Source: Propionibacteriaceae bacterium (GTDB lineage: Bacteria; Actinomycetota; Actinomycetes; Propionibacteriales; Propionibacteriaceae). Taken from it: a DNA stretch of 39,628 bases. The notes under the pieces were generated by a model. It was not told the origin of the DNA and made no database searches. It saw only the letters and a program-made list of their open reading frames with translations. The stretch is from positions 1 to 39,628 of the forward strand of contig JAITVK010000005.1 of the NCBI GenBank assembly GCA_031285845.1, in the 5' to 3' direction. Shown piece by piece: positions 1 to 7,837 of the stretch (position 1 is its first letter; every line of letters begins with the position of its first letter). A program made the position numbers and the translations under genes.

Positions 1-64
1 GGGTGGGGGCCCCCCCCCCCCCCCCCCCCCCCCGCCCCGGCCTGGGGGGGGCCCCGGGCCCCCC
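1..64. other. Homopolymer-rich contig edge
   Basis: The first 64 bases are almost only C and G, with a C run of more than 20 and further G and C runs. Nothing else in the window looks like this. It is most simply read as a low-quality contig end or a homopolymer sequencing artefact. The canonical neighbour of grpE, dnaK, should lie just before position 177, but no DnaK C-terminus can be recognised in 65-176, so the break falls close to the dnaK-grpE junction. Confidence 0.6.
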
Positions 65-176
65 GCCGCCCACGGCGATGGTGGACAGTGGCGTGCGCCC
101 GGATGAGCCCGTCGCGGTAGAGTCGATGACGGGTGGCCGGTGGTGAAGTTCAGTCAAGGAATGAATGAGGAGAGTC

Positions 177-902
177 ATGACGAGCAACGAGATTCCTGAA
201 CAGGATTGGGACAAAGGCTTGGAAGATCTGGTGTCGTCCGTCGACGCCGATTCGGCCGCTGAGGCCACCGAGGAGACGGCTCGCGACACGCCGGTCGATC
301 CGCAGGCCGTACCCCCCACTGTCGACGCCGATTGCGCCGAGTTGCTGGCAGAGCGGACGTTGGATCTGCAGCGGCTCCAAGCGGAATACGTCAACTATAA
401 GCGTCGAGTCGATCGTGATCGTGACGTCGCCCACGCCCGAGGGGTCGAGGCTGTCTTGTCGGACATGTTGCCGGTGCTGGATGGCATTGACGCGGCCCGT
501 GCCCACGGCGAACTGACCGGTGGGGCGAAAATGTTGGCCGACGAGCTGGCGAAGGTCGCCGCGAAGTATGGCTTGGTCGAGTTCGGGGCCGAGGGGGATC
601 CGTTCGATCCTCACATTCACGAGGCGCTGATGCACATCGACAAGCCGGGGTATCCTGTGATGTCAGTGGCGCAGGTGTTCCAAAAGGGTTTCATGATCAA
701 GGATCGGGTGATTCGTCCAGCTCGCGTCGGGGTGGCTGACGCTGATGAGTCGGCGATCACCGCTGGAGTGGACGCGCCCCAGTCAACGCCGGGATCCTCC
801 GGCGCTGCCGCTGATGGCGCGAATGGGTCCGACGCGACGGATCAGTCGACGACCTCGGGCGCGCAGCAGGCAGATGAGGCGAGCGGGGCCGATGGTCGAT
901 GA
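177..902 (+). CDS. grpE: Nucleotide exchange factor GrpE
   Basis: GrpE releases ADP from DnaK and so resets the cytosolic Hsp70 cycle with DnaJ. The 241-residue protein has an acidic, disordered N-terminus, then the long helix with the pattern LQRLQAEYVNYKRRVDRD (about residues 62-80), and the C-terminal beta domain ending in the family motif around MIKDRVIRPARVGV (about 180-193). A further roughly 45 residues rich in Ala, Ser, Asp and Gly follow, a common unstructured tail. An ATG at 165 is in frame, but GAGGAG at 168-173 is well placed only for the ATG at 177, giving MTSNEIPEQD. dnaJ follows after 49 bp, consistent with the actinobacterial dnaK-grpE-dnaJ-hspR operon; dnaK itself is off the window. 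Confidence 0.95.
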   Translation: MTSNEIPEQDWDKGLEDLVSSVDADSAAEATEETARDTPVDPQAVPPTVDADCAELLAERTLDLQRLQAEYVNYKRRVDRDRDVAHARGVEAVLSDMLPVLDGIDAARAHGELTGGAKMLADELAKVAAKYGLVEFGAEGDPFDPHIHEALMHIDKPGYPVMSVAQVFQKGFMIKDRVIRPARVGVADADESAITAGVDAPQSTPGSSGAAADGANGSDATDQSTTSGAQQADEASGADGR

Positions 903-951
903 CCCCAGATCGCGCACAAGGGTTGGTGTCTATGTGGGAGGCTGACGGAGA

Positions 952-2097
952 ATGAGTCAGAAGGATTGGCTGGAGAAGGATTATTACGCTGTTTTGGGGT
1001 TGAAGAAGGACGCGACCGCAGACCAGATCAAGAAGGCGTTCCGCAAGCTGGCGCGTCAGTACCACCCCGATCAGAACAAGAACCCTGACGCCGAGCAAAA
1101 GTTCAAAGATGTGACTGAGGCTCACGACGTCTTGTCGGATCCGGGCAGCCGCAAAGAGTACGACGAGGCTCGTTCGCTCTACGGTTCGGGCGGTTTCCGT
1201 TTCCCCGGTTCGGGGGGCGGGACCCGCGCGTCCTCGGTCAATTTCGACGACCTATTCTCGGGCGGAAACGTCTCGAGCATGGGTGGCTTGGGGGATCTGT
1301 TCGGCGGATTGTTCGGCGGTGGGGCGCAGACGTCCCAGCGTCGAGCCAAACGCGGCAGTGATGTCGAGACGGAGATGGGTCTGAGTTTCCGCGACGCCGC
1401 CAATGGGACGATGGTGTCGGTCCGGTTGAGTTCTGACACCGCGTGCGAGGCCTGTCATGGCACAGGCGCTCGCGCGGGCACGAGTCCGAAAGTGTGTCCG
1501 GCATGTCAAGGCTCGGGCATGGTCGCTCGCCAGTCTGGCGGGTTCGGGGTGTCTGAACCGTGCGGGACCTGTCATGGCCGTGGTCTGGTGATCGACGATC
1601 CCTGCCCGGTGTGTCATGGTTCGGGCCAAGGTCAGTCCAATCGTACGATCCAGGTCAGGGTTCCCGCTGGTGTGTCGGATGGCCAGCGCATCCGGGTCAA
1701 AGGCAAGGGGACTGCGGGCAGCAATGGGGGCAATCCGGGGGATTTGTATGTTGTGATTCGCGTGGCGCCGGATCCGCTCTTCTCGCGCAGTGGCGACAAC
1801 TTGGCGATCACCGTGCCCGTGACTTACGCTGAGGCCGCTTTGGGGGCCGAGATCGGGGTGCCGACGCTGGATGGTGGACAGGTTCGTCTGCGGATCCCGG
1901 CCGGGACGACGACGGGGAAGACTTTCCGCGCGAAAGGCAAGGGGATACAGTTGAAAGGCGGGTTGACTGATTTGCTCGTGAGTGTGCAGGTGAAGGTGCC
2001 CAAGCACTTGTCTGAGCAGGCCCAGGAGGCCTTGCGGACTTATGAGGCGCTGGCGGACGAGGGCAATCCGCGCGCCGGGATGAGGAGTGGAGCCTAA
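952..2097 (+). CDS. dnaJ: Chaperone protein DnaJ (Hsp40)
   Basis: Co-chaperone that binds unfolded protein and stimulates the DnaK ATPase. The 381 residues show, in order, the J domain with YYAVLGL and the HPD motif (YHPDQNKNPDAEQKF), a Gly/Phe-rich linker (about 80-125), and four zinc-binding repeats (CEACHGTG, CPACQGSG, CGTCHGRG, CPVCHGSG, about 165-230). The C-terminal substrate-binding domains end in VKVPKHLSEQAQEALRTYE. This is a full-length class A DnaJ. Its TAA stop overlaps the ATG of hspR by one base (TAATG), so translation of the repressor is probably coupled to it. Confidence 0.96.
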   Translation: MSQKDWLEKDYYAVLGLKKDATADQIKKAFRKLARQYHPDQNKNPDAEQKFKDVTEAHDVLSDPGSRKEYDEARSLYGSGGFRFPGSGGGTRASSVNFDDLFSGGNVSSMGGLGDLFGGLFGGGAQTSQRRAKRGSDVETEMGLSFRDAANGTMVSVRLSSDTACEACHGTGARAGTSPKVCPACQGSGMVARQSGGFGVSEPCGTCHGRGLVIDDPCPVCHGSGQGQSNRTIQVRVPAGVSDGQRIRVKGKGTAGSNGGNPGDLYVVIRVAPDPLFSRSGDNLAITVPVTYAEAALGAEIGVPTLDGGQVRLRIPAGTTTGKTFRAKGKGIQLKGGLTDLLVSVQVKVPKHLSEQAQEALRTYEALADEGNPRAGMRSGA

Positions 2098-2516
2098 TGG
2101 CTAGAGTGGCACAATCACGATTGCCGCAACCTTTCGACCCTGACGCGCCGCAGTTTCTGATTTCGACCGCGGCGCGTTTGGCGGGGATGCACCCGCAGAC
2201 TTTGCGGACGTACGACCGGCTCGGGCTGGTGATTCCCCAGCGGACGTCGGGTCGGGGTCGGCGCTACACTTTGCGGGATGTGGAGCGTCTGAAGTTGGTG
2301 CAATATCTGTCGCAGGAGGAGGGCATCAACCTGATCGGGGTGCGGCGGATTCTGGAGTTGAGACTCGAAGTCGAGCGGCTTCAACAGCAGACTTCGCGTC
2401 TGAGTGAAGAGGTCAGGGTGTTGCGTCGTACGCCGACTTCTGGCCGAGTGTTCACCGCCTCACGTTCTGACGGAGTCTGGCTGCGTGCCGCGCGGACTCG
2501 CGAACTGTTGAGTTGA
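2097..2516 (+). CDS. hspR: Heat-shock repressor HspR (MerR family)
   Basis: Autoregulatory repressor of the dnaK operon that in actinobacteria binds HAIR inverted repeats together with DnaK. The 139-residue protein has the MerR winged helix near the N-terminus (FLISTAARLAGMHPQTLRTYDRLGLV, then SGRGRRYTLRDVERL, about 20-70). A coiled-coil dimer helix follows (LRLEVERLQQQTSRLSEEVRVL). It is the last gene of the chaperone cluster and overlaps dnaJ by one base. No HAIR-like site was seen in the window, as expected if the promoter lies before the missing dnaK. Confidence 0.93.
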   Translation: MARVAQSRLPQPFDPDAPQFLISTAARLAGMHPQTLRTYDRLGLVIPQRTSGRGRRYTLRDVERLKLVQYLSQEEGINLIGVRRILELRLEVERLQQQTSRLSEEVRVLRRTPTSGRVFTASRSDGVWLRAARTRELLS

Positions 2517-2840
2517 TTCAGCTTTACGGGAGATTCGGGTGATTCCTCTTGTCGGATGGGCTTTTGGCGGGGCCGGTCCAACCGGGGTTGGGCTGTTTCT
2601 GTCAGACGCGTCACAAAATGGGTCAAGCATCTGAAAACTGGGGAAAGTTACGCTTCGACTCTGACTAGCAGTTTTCTCTAGTCGAGTGATCGCTCGTTAT
2701 TTGACTGTTACCTTCACTCTTGTCGGCACGTGGACGCGGGCGTAGGCTCTCCGCAGATCACAGAACTCCGATCGGGCGCGCCATAGTAGGCGTCATCGAT
2801 ACCCCCGACGACTGTGACTGAGCACGGGAGGTGAACGCGG
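2517..2840. promoter_or_regulatory. Intergenic region before the glycan-use operon
   Basis: This 324-bp gap separates hspR from the sugar ABC operon. An inverted repeat GACTAG (2663-2668) N9 CTAGTC (2678-2683) lies in an AT-richer patch, followed by a TTGACT hexamer near 2700-2706. This is a plausible promoter/operator for the ABC genes. A weak hairpin (CCGGT-CCA-ACCGG, near 2574-2586) may end the hspR transcript. A good ribosome site, GGGAGGTG, stands about 8 bases before the ATG at 2841. No gene was found in the gap. Confidence 0.4.
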
Positions 2841-3902
2841 ATGACCGGTCTATCCAACCATGATTCCATCGCCATAGCGTCGAGCTTGCCTCCAGGGACG
2901 AAGACCCTCCGTGACGGCACTGTGCGCTTACCCAAGGGCTATTGGCAGCGTGACGACGGAACCATCGGCCACGCTAAAACCTTGTCCACGTGGGCGAGAA
3001 TACGTAAACACTGGCGACTTTACACTTTCATCATCCTGCCGCTGGCGTACTTCCTGGTCTTCCAGTATGTCCCGATGGTCGGCAACGTCATCGCTTTCCG
3101 CAAGTACGTCCCAGGGTCCAGCTTCCCATGGAACATCATCGGCACTGAGTGGAAAGGCATGACCTATATCCAACAGTTCGTCACCAATCCCGCCTTCTGG
3201 AAGGTTTTCACCAACACCCTCATCATCGCCGGGCTGTCGCTGCTGTTCACCTTCCCCTTGCCGATCGTGCTGGCGCTACTGCTCAACGAGTTGCGCTCCG
3301 GACGGGTCAAACGCTTCGTGCAGACGGTGTCATACTTGCCCCATTTCTTGTCCATCGTCTTGGTCGCCGGTCTGATCCTGCAGTTGACGGCGTCGAACGG
3401 TCTGATCAACAGCCTGCTGGTGAACTTGCACGTGGTCGAGGCTCCGATTCTGTTCATGCAGGATCCCGCCTGGTTCCGACCGGTCTACGTCATCTCCCAG
3501 GTGTGGCAGACCGTCGGCTGGGGCACTATCCTCTATCTCGCGGCACTGACCTCGGTCAACGACCAGTTGTACGAGGCGGCCGCCATCGACGGGGCCAGTC
3601 GATGGCGTCAAACCTGGCACATCACACTGCCCGGCATCCGCCCGACCATGATCGTCCTACTCGTCCTCAACGTGGGCACCTTCCTCGGTGTCGGCTTCGA
3701 GAAGATCATTTTGATCTACAATCCTGCGACGTACACCACCGGCGACGTCTTGTCGACCTACCTCTACCGTGTCGGTTTGGGCATGGTTCCGCAGTACTCG
3801 TTGGCCACGGCCATCGGGCTGTTCCAATCCATTGTCGGGTTGATCTTGATCATCGGCTCCAACATGATCTCCCGACGTCTGACGGAAGCGAGTCTGTGGT
3901 GA
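2841..3902 (+). CDS. Carbohydrate ABC transporter permease, LplB/YtcP type
   Basis: Inner-membrane permease of a type I ABC sugar importer. The 353 residues begin with an unusual soluble N-terminal extension of about 55 residues. Six predicted membrane spans follow, from YTFIILPLAYFLVFQYV onward. The EAA loop that contacts the ATPase reads EAAAIDGASRWRQTWHITLPGI (about 240-261, quoted in part). The sequence resembles the LplB/YtcP subgroup, whose partners import oligosaccharides. The gene overlaps the second permease by four bases (GTGA at 3899-3902), so the two are translated together. No ATP-binding subunit is encoded nearby; in actinobacteria a shared MsiK-type ATPase encoded elsewhere often serves such systems. 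Confidence 0.9.
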   Translation: MTGLSNHDSIAIASSLPPGTKTLRDGTVRLPKGYWQRDDGTIGHAKTLSTWARIRKHWRLYTFIILPLAYFLVFQYVPMVGNVIAFRKYVPGSSFPWNIIGTEWKGMTYIQQFVTNPAFWKVFTNTLIIAGLSLLFTFPLPIVLALLLNELRSGRVKRFVQTVSYLPHFLSIVLVAGLILQLTASNGLINSLLVNLHVVEAPILFMQDPAWFRPVYVISQVWQTVGWGTILYLAALTSVNDQLYEAAAIDGASRWRQTWHITLPGIRPTMIVLLVLNVGTFLGVGFEKIILIYNPATYTTGDVLSTYLYRVGLGMVPQYSLATAIGLFQSIVGLILIIGSNMISRRLTEASLW

Positions 3903-4834
3903 GCGCCGATCAACTGGCCGACGTCGATCCGTCGGCCCTCTACCGCAAGTCAACCACGGTCATTCGTGACACTCCTGGTTACCGTGTCTTCCGTGTCATC
4001 AACGGCGTCGTCATGGTGGTGATGTGCGCGGTGATCATCATCCCGTTGCTCAACATCTTGGCCTTGGCCTTCTCCGATGGCGACGCGGTCACCGCGGGCA
4101 AAGTCACGCTATGGCCGGTCGGTTTCAACCTGACCACTTTCTCCAAAGTGGTGGCCGATGGGATGTTCTGGCGTCAGTACGGCAACACCGTCCTCTACAC
4201 CGTCCTCTACACCCTGGTCGCCATGGCTCTGACGACCACCTTCGCGTACGCCATCTCGCGCAAAGACCTTCCAGGCAAGGCGTTTTTCACCTGGGTGGCG
4301 CTGTTCACCATGTTCTTCTCTGGTGGGATGATCCCTAGCTATGTTTTGGTGCGCGAGTTGCACATGTTCAACACCGTCTGGGCGATGATCCTGCCTGGGT
4401 GCATCTCAGTGTTCAACCTGTTGGTGATGAAGACGAGTTTTGAGAACTTCCCTTCCGAACTGGAGGAGGCGGCGTACGTCGACGGTATGACGACGTACGG
4501 GGTGTTCTTCCGCATCGTCGTCCCCCTCAGCAAAGCGATCATCGCGACGATGGTGCTGTTCTACGCCGTGGGCATGTGGAACTCCTGGTGGTCGGCTTTC
4601 CTCTACCTCACGAAAAAGGATTTGTTCCCAGTCACGATGTATCTGCGCAACATGATCGCGGGCGCGGCCAACACTGGCGGGATGGGTGGCGGCGATGTCA
4701 ACGCGCAAGCCACGATCAACGCCAACATCAAGTCGGTCGCCATGGTTTTGACTGTGTTGCCCGTCATCTGCATCTACCCGTTCATTCAAAAGTACTTCGT
4801 CTCTGGGGTCATGCTGGGCGCGGTCAAAGCCTAG
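3899..4834 (+). CDS. Carbohydrate ABC transporter permease, YtcP/LplC type
   Basis: Second permease of the sugar importer, 311 residues from a GTG start at 3899 (VSADQLADVDPSAL). An open frame extends far upstream to 3149, but that part is only a shadow of the first permease: the family N-terminus begins here, with the first span near VINGVVMVVMCAVIIIPLLN. The EAA loop reads EEAAYVDGMTTYGVFFRIVVP (about 195-215, given in part). The GTG overlaps the previous stop, giving coupled translation. The binding-protein gene follows after 54 bp. Confidence 0.9.
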   Translation: MSADQLADVDPSALYRKSTTVIRDTPGYRVFRVINGVVMVVMCAVIIIPLLNILALAFSDGDAVTAGKVTLWPVGFNLTTFSKVVADGMFWRQYGNTVLYTVLYTLVAMALTTTFAYAISRKDLPGKAFFTWVALFTMFFSGGMIPSYVLVRELHMFNTVWAMILPGCISVFNLLVMKTSFENFPSELEEAAYVDGMTTYGVFFRIVVPLSKAIIATMVLFYAVGMWNSWWSAFLYLTKKDLFPVTMYLRNMIAGAANTGGMGGGDVNAQATINANIKSVAMVLTVLPVICIYPFIQKYFVSGVMLGAVKA

Positions 4835-4888
4835 TCATTTTCACCACATCAGGGCGTGACGCCCGACAACACTATGGAAAGGAAAACA

Positions 4889-6604
4889 ATGAAGAACACA
4901 CGACGTGGGGTCGGCGCAGCAGCTGCCTTGGCCTCGCTTGCTCTGTTGCTGGCGGGATGTTCCAACGGTCCAACCGATGGCGGCGCCTCCGGCGGCACGA
5001 CTCCAGGTGACTCGACTGCGGTGGGAGTGACCATTGACGAGGCGCATTCAGTGGGTGCGATGGCATCGTACGACATCGGAACCACGTTCAAAGCGACTGA
5101 GCCGGTCGACATCTCACTGATGTATCGCGACATGCCGAACTATCCGGTGAAGGACGACTGGATGCTGTTCTCCCAATTGGAGGCGAACCAGAACATCACG
5201 TTCACGCGCACCGACATTCCGTTCGCCGACTGGTCGACCAAGCGTGGTTTGACGATCACCGGCGGTGACGCGCCCGAACTCATGCCGGTCTTCTACACCG
5301 GTGAGGAGACCGCCTACGCCGGTTCTGGTGTGTTGCTGCCGATCTCGGATTATGTGCAGTACATGCCGAACTTCACCAAGATCCTCAACGATTGGGATCT
5401 GGCCGACTACCTCGACACCAAGCGTCAGTCTGATGGCAAGTATTACCAGTTGCCTGGCCTGATGGAGATCGCGAAGGTGCAGTATTCGATCATCGTTCGT
5501 GACGATGTCTGGGAGCAGGCCGGTCTGACCGAGGATCCCACAGACATGGCCGGGTTGAAGACTGCGCTACAGAAGATCAAAGACACTGGCAAATGCACCT
5601 CGGGGTATCCACTGTCGGCGGCCAACAACGCCAAAGATCTGCTTCAGGCGTTCGGGCCCGGCTATGGAACCTCGGCTGGAGAATGGTCACTCCAGGGCTC
5701 GGGCGTGGTGTGGGACTCTGACCAGAGCAAGTACGTCTTCGCGGGCACTCAGGACGGTCAGAAGGAACTCATCACCTACATGGCGGACTTGGTGTCTTCC
5801 GGATTGATGGACCCCGAGTCGATGACCCAATCCACGGCGGACAACACCGCCGCTCAGGCCAAGTTCACCTCCGGTCAATCCTGTGCCGTCACCGGCAATG
5901 ATCAGGACGCCAACAATGTTCAGAAGACCCTGAAAGCCAATGGCATCGACACCACCGTGCATATGCTGCGAATCCCCGAAGGCCCGGCCGGTGACTACAT
6001 CGCGGGTGGCCAGCGCTTCAGCTCTGGCATGATCTTCTCATCCAAGCTGGCCGAGGATCCCCATTTCAAGGCGATTCTGCAATTCGTCGACTGGCTGTAC
6101 TTCTCGCCTGAGGGTGTCGAATTCGCTCAATGGGGTGTGCAGTGTGACGCTGGTGTGACTGATTCGACTCAGTGCACTTACACCAAGGATGCCTCCGACC
6201 AGCGCGCTCTGCTGGCCGACATCAACAATGCTCAAGGTTTGAATCCAGCGGGCACCAAGATGCTGACCGTGGATTACGGTTTCTCAAATGGTGTCTTCTG
6301 GCCAGCCAACGGCACGTATAAGGACCTCATGTTGAGCTATTACAGCCCGATCATGCAGGACTTCGCCACCAAGATGGCGACCAAAGCTGAAACTGACACG
6401 CCACCGGCGACGCCGATGGACTCCGACACTTTGCAGCAGACGGGCGCCCTCTACACTTCACTGAAGGACTTGGTGGCCACCAATGACACCAAGTTCATCC
6501 TTGGCCAACAGCCCATGAGTGACTGGGAGTCTTATGTCAGCCAGCTCGAAGCGGCGAGCATGGATCAATATGTCCAGCTCTACAACGACTCCGTCAAGAA
6601 GTGA
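4889..6604 (+). CDS. Extracellular sugar-binding lipoprotein of the ABC importer
   Basis: Membrane-anchored solute-binding protein that presents a glycan to the permeases at 2841 and 3899. The ATG at 4889 has GGAAAGGA at a good distance and starts a lipoprotein signal (MKNTRRGVGAAAALASLALL) with lipobox LAGC, Cys24 being lipidated. The mature part of about 548 residues has the size and aromatic-rich pattern of the large LplA-like binding proteins that pair with LplB/YtcP permeases. The frame is open further upstream to 4856, but this has no ribosome site and would bury the signal. The substrate cannot be read from sequence; neighbouring GH42 and GH39 enzymes suggest a plant-derived galactoside or xyloside. 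Confidence 0.9.
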   Translation: MKNTRRGVGAAAALASLALLLAGCSNGPTDGGASGGTTPGDSTAVGVTIDEAHSVGAMASYDIGTTFKATEPVDISLMYRDMPNYPVKDDWMLFSQLEANQNITFTRTDIPFADWSTKRGLTITGGDAPELMPVFYTGEETAYAGSGVLLPISDYVQYMPNFTKILNDWDLADYLDTKRQSDGKYYQLPGLMEIAKVQYSIIVRDDVWEQAGLTEDPTDMAGLKTALQKIKDTGKCTSGYPLSAANNAKDLLQAFGPGYGTSAGEWSLQGSGVVWDSDQSKYVFAGTQDGQKELITYMADLVSSGLMDPESMTQSTADNTAAQAKFTSGQSCAVTGNDQDANNVQKTLKANGIDTTVHMLRIPEGPAGDYIAGGQRFSSGMIFSSKLAEDPHFKAILQFVDWLYFSPEGVEFAQWGVQCDAGVTDSTQCTYTKDASDQRALLADINNAQGLNPAGTKMLTVDYGFSNGVFWPANGTYKDLMLSYYSPIMQDFATKMATKAETDTPPATPMDSDTLQQTGALYTSLKDLVATNDTKFILGQQPMSDWESYVSQLEAASMDQYVQLYNDSVKK

Positions 6605-6622
6605 CGCGCTGAACTGACCGAC

Positions 6623-6659
6623 CGCGGATGCCGGGGCCTTCGAAGCCCCGGCATCCGCG
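6623..6659 (+). terminator. Strong hairpin after the ABC operon
   Basis: A perfect 15-bp inverted repeat (6623-6637 with 6645-6659) with a 7-nt loop starts 18 bases after the binding-protein stop. It lacks a U run, which is common for actinobacterial terminators. It probably ends the three-gene ABC transcript. Confidence 0.8.
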
Positions 6660-6843
6660 CGTTGGTGGGGAGCGCTTGGGTTGGTTGGACGGGTTGGGAA
6701 GACCGTTCAGGATCGGTCCGGCGAAGTCCGACGGGCGTGGGGCCTGCGCTGTCCACACGGAAGCGACGCGGCGGATCAGTCCGTTGTGTGGCTCGAAGTG
6801 AAAATGGACCGAGCCTTGGGTCCGAGCCACCTGGCGCGTACTG

Positions 6844-6870
6844 TTGACAACATTCGTGACGAGATCACGA
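6844..6870 (+). promoter_or_regulatory. Possible -35 and operator before the DUF624-like gene
   Basis: A consensus -35 hexamer TTGACA (6844-6849) is followed at once by a perfect inverted repeat TCGTGA (6854-6859) N5 TCACGA (6865-6870), just ahead of the AAGGAGG ribosome site. The placement fits a repressor site between -35 and the start. No good -10 was identified, so this is tentative. Confidence 0.35.
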
Positions 6871-6885
6871 GTTCAAGGAGGATCC

Positions 6886-7653
6886 ATGAGTGACAGCGAA
6901 CTGCTGAACGGAGCCGAAGTCGGACGGTCGGCTTTCGCCCGCATCACCGCGATGATCTACTGGGTCATCGTGTTGACGGTCCTGTTCGGGTTGGTGGCGG
7001 CTCCGGGTTGGGTGGCGAGTCTGTTCATCGCACCCGATCCGAGCAACTGGCCGCTGTTCATGGCCTGCCTGCTGCCAGTCGGTCCGGGTGTGTCGGCCAT
7101 GGTGTTCGCTTGGCGGCGGCGCGCTCTCGAAGGTCCCGATCTGTCACCGGCGGCCCGTTTCTTTCGCGGCTATCGGCTGAACGCGGTCGACGTGCTGCGC
7201 TGGTGGGCGCCCTATCTGATCGTGGTCGCCCTTGGGGGCTTCGTGGCCGCCAACATCGGCCTGACCGGGCTTCCGACCGGTTTGGTCTGGGTCCTGGTCG
7301 CGCTAGGTTTCCTGTCGGCGTTGTGGGCGGGTCACATGATGATTTTGACGTCGGTCTTCAGTTTTCGTACGCGCGACGCGGCTCGGTTGTCGCTGTTCTG
7401 TTCGGTGCGCTGTGTCGGGGTGACACTGCTGTTCGCTTCGCTGATCGTCGTCTGCGTGGCGGCCACCGCGCTGATCGGGATGTGGGCGCCGCTGCTATTC
7501 GCAGGCGTGCTCGCCGCGATGTACGTTCGAGCTGCCGCTCCCGCGATGACCCTGGTGACCGAGCAATTCACCGGCGAGGGCGTCGCCGCTGACGAATGGA
7601 CCTTGCCCGATGAAGAGGCCGATGATGGCTCGACGGTGAGTGGCGCTGAGTGA
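6886..7653 (+). CDS. DUF624/YesL-like membrane protein
   Basis: Integral membrane protein of 255 residues, starting at the ATG at 6886 behind AAGGAGG. Five to six hydrophobic spans are visible, including IYWVIVLTVLFGLVAAPG and YLIVVALGGFVAANIG. The pattern of a first span, then P-x-GP-x-x-x-A and a charged FFRGYRLNAVDVLRWW stretch matches the DUF624 family typified by Bacillus YesL. DUF624 genes commonly sit beside LplB/YtcP-type sugar importers, as here, but their role is not known. The family assignment rests on pattern recognition only. Confidence 0.6.
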   Translation: MSDSELLNGAEVGRSAFARITAMIYWVIVLTVLFGLVAAPGWVASLFIAPDPSNWPLFMACLLPVGPGVSAMVFAWRRRALEGPDLSPAARFFRGYRLNAVDVLRWWAPYLIVVALGGFVAANIGLTGLPTGLVWVLVALGFLSALWAGHMMILTSVFSFRTRDAARLSLFCSVRCVGVTLLFASLIVVCVAATALIGMWAPLLFAGVLAAMYVRAAAPAMTLVTEQFTGEGVAADEWTLPDEEADDGSTVSGAE

Positions 7654-7837
7654 TCGTACGGGCGCTGACCGTGCGGTGAGAGCGTCGGAGCGGGCGCGGG
7701 GTTGTGTACGAGGTGGGCGCGTGTGGGTTCGGCTGCGTGGGGGCAGAATGCGATGCGGGCTGGAGTGACTCGGGACAGCGGTCTCGTCGCCAAGTGGCAG
7801 GCGCGGTCGTGTGCGAACCGGAGGCGTGCTTTCCCGC

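Noticed and set aside
77-146. Open frame before grpE as a possible DnaK C-terminus
   Set aside because: The residues (VRPDEPVAVESMTGGRW) do not resemble the acidic DnaK tail, and the preceding homopolymer prevents further reading.
2796-2806. GATACCCCCGACG as another CsoR/CstR site
   Set aside because: Only one half-site is present; there is no GGGGTAT partner.
3149-3898. Upstream extension of the second permease
   Set aside because: The extension is the +1 shadow of the first permease and contains no permease motif; the GTG at 3899 gives the family N-terminus.
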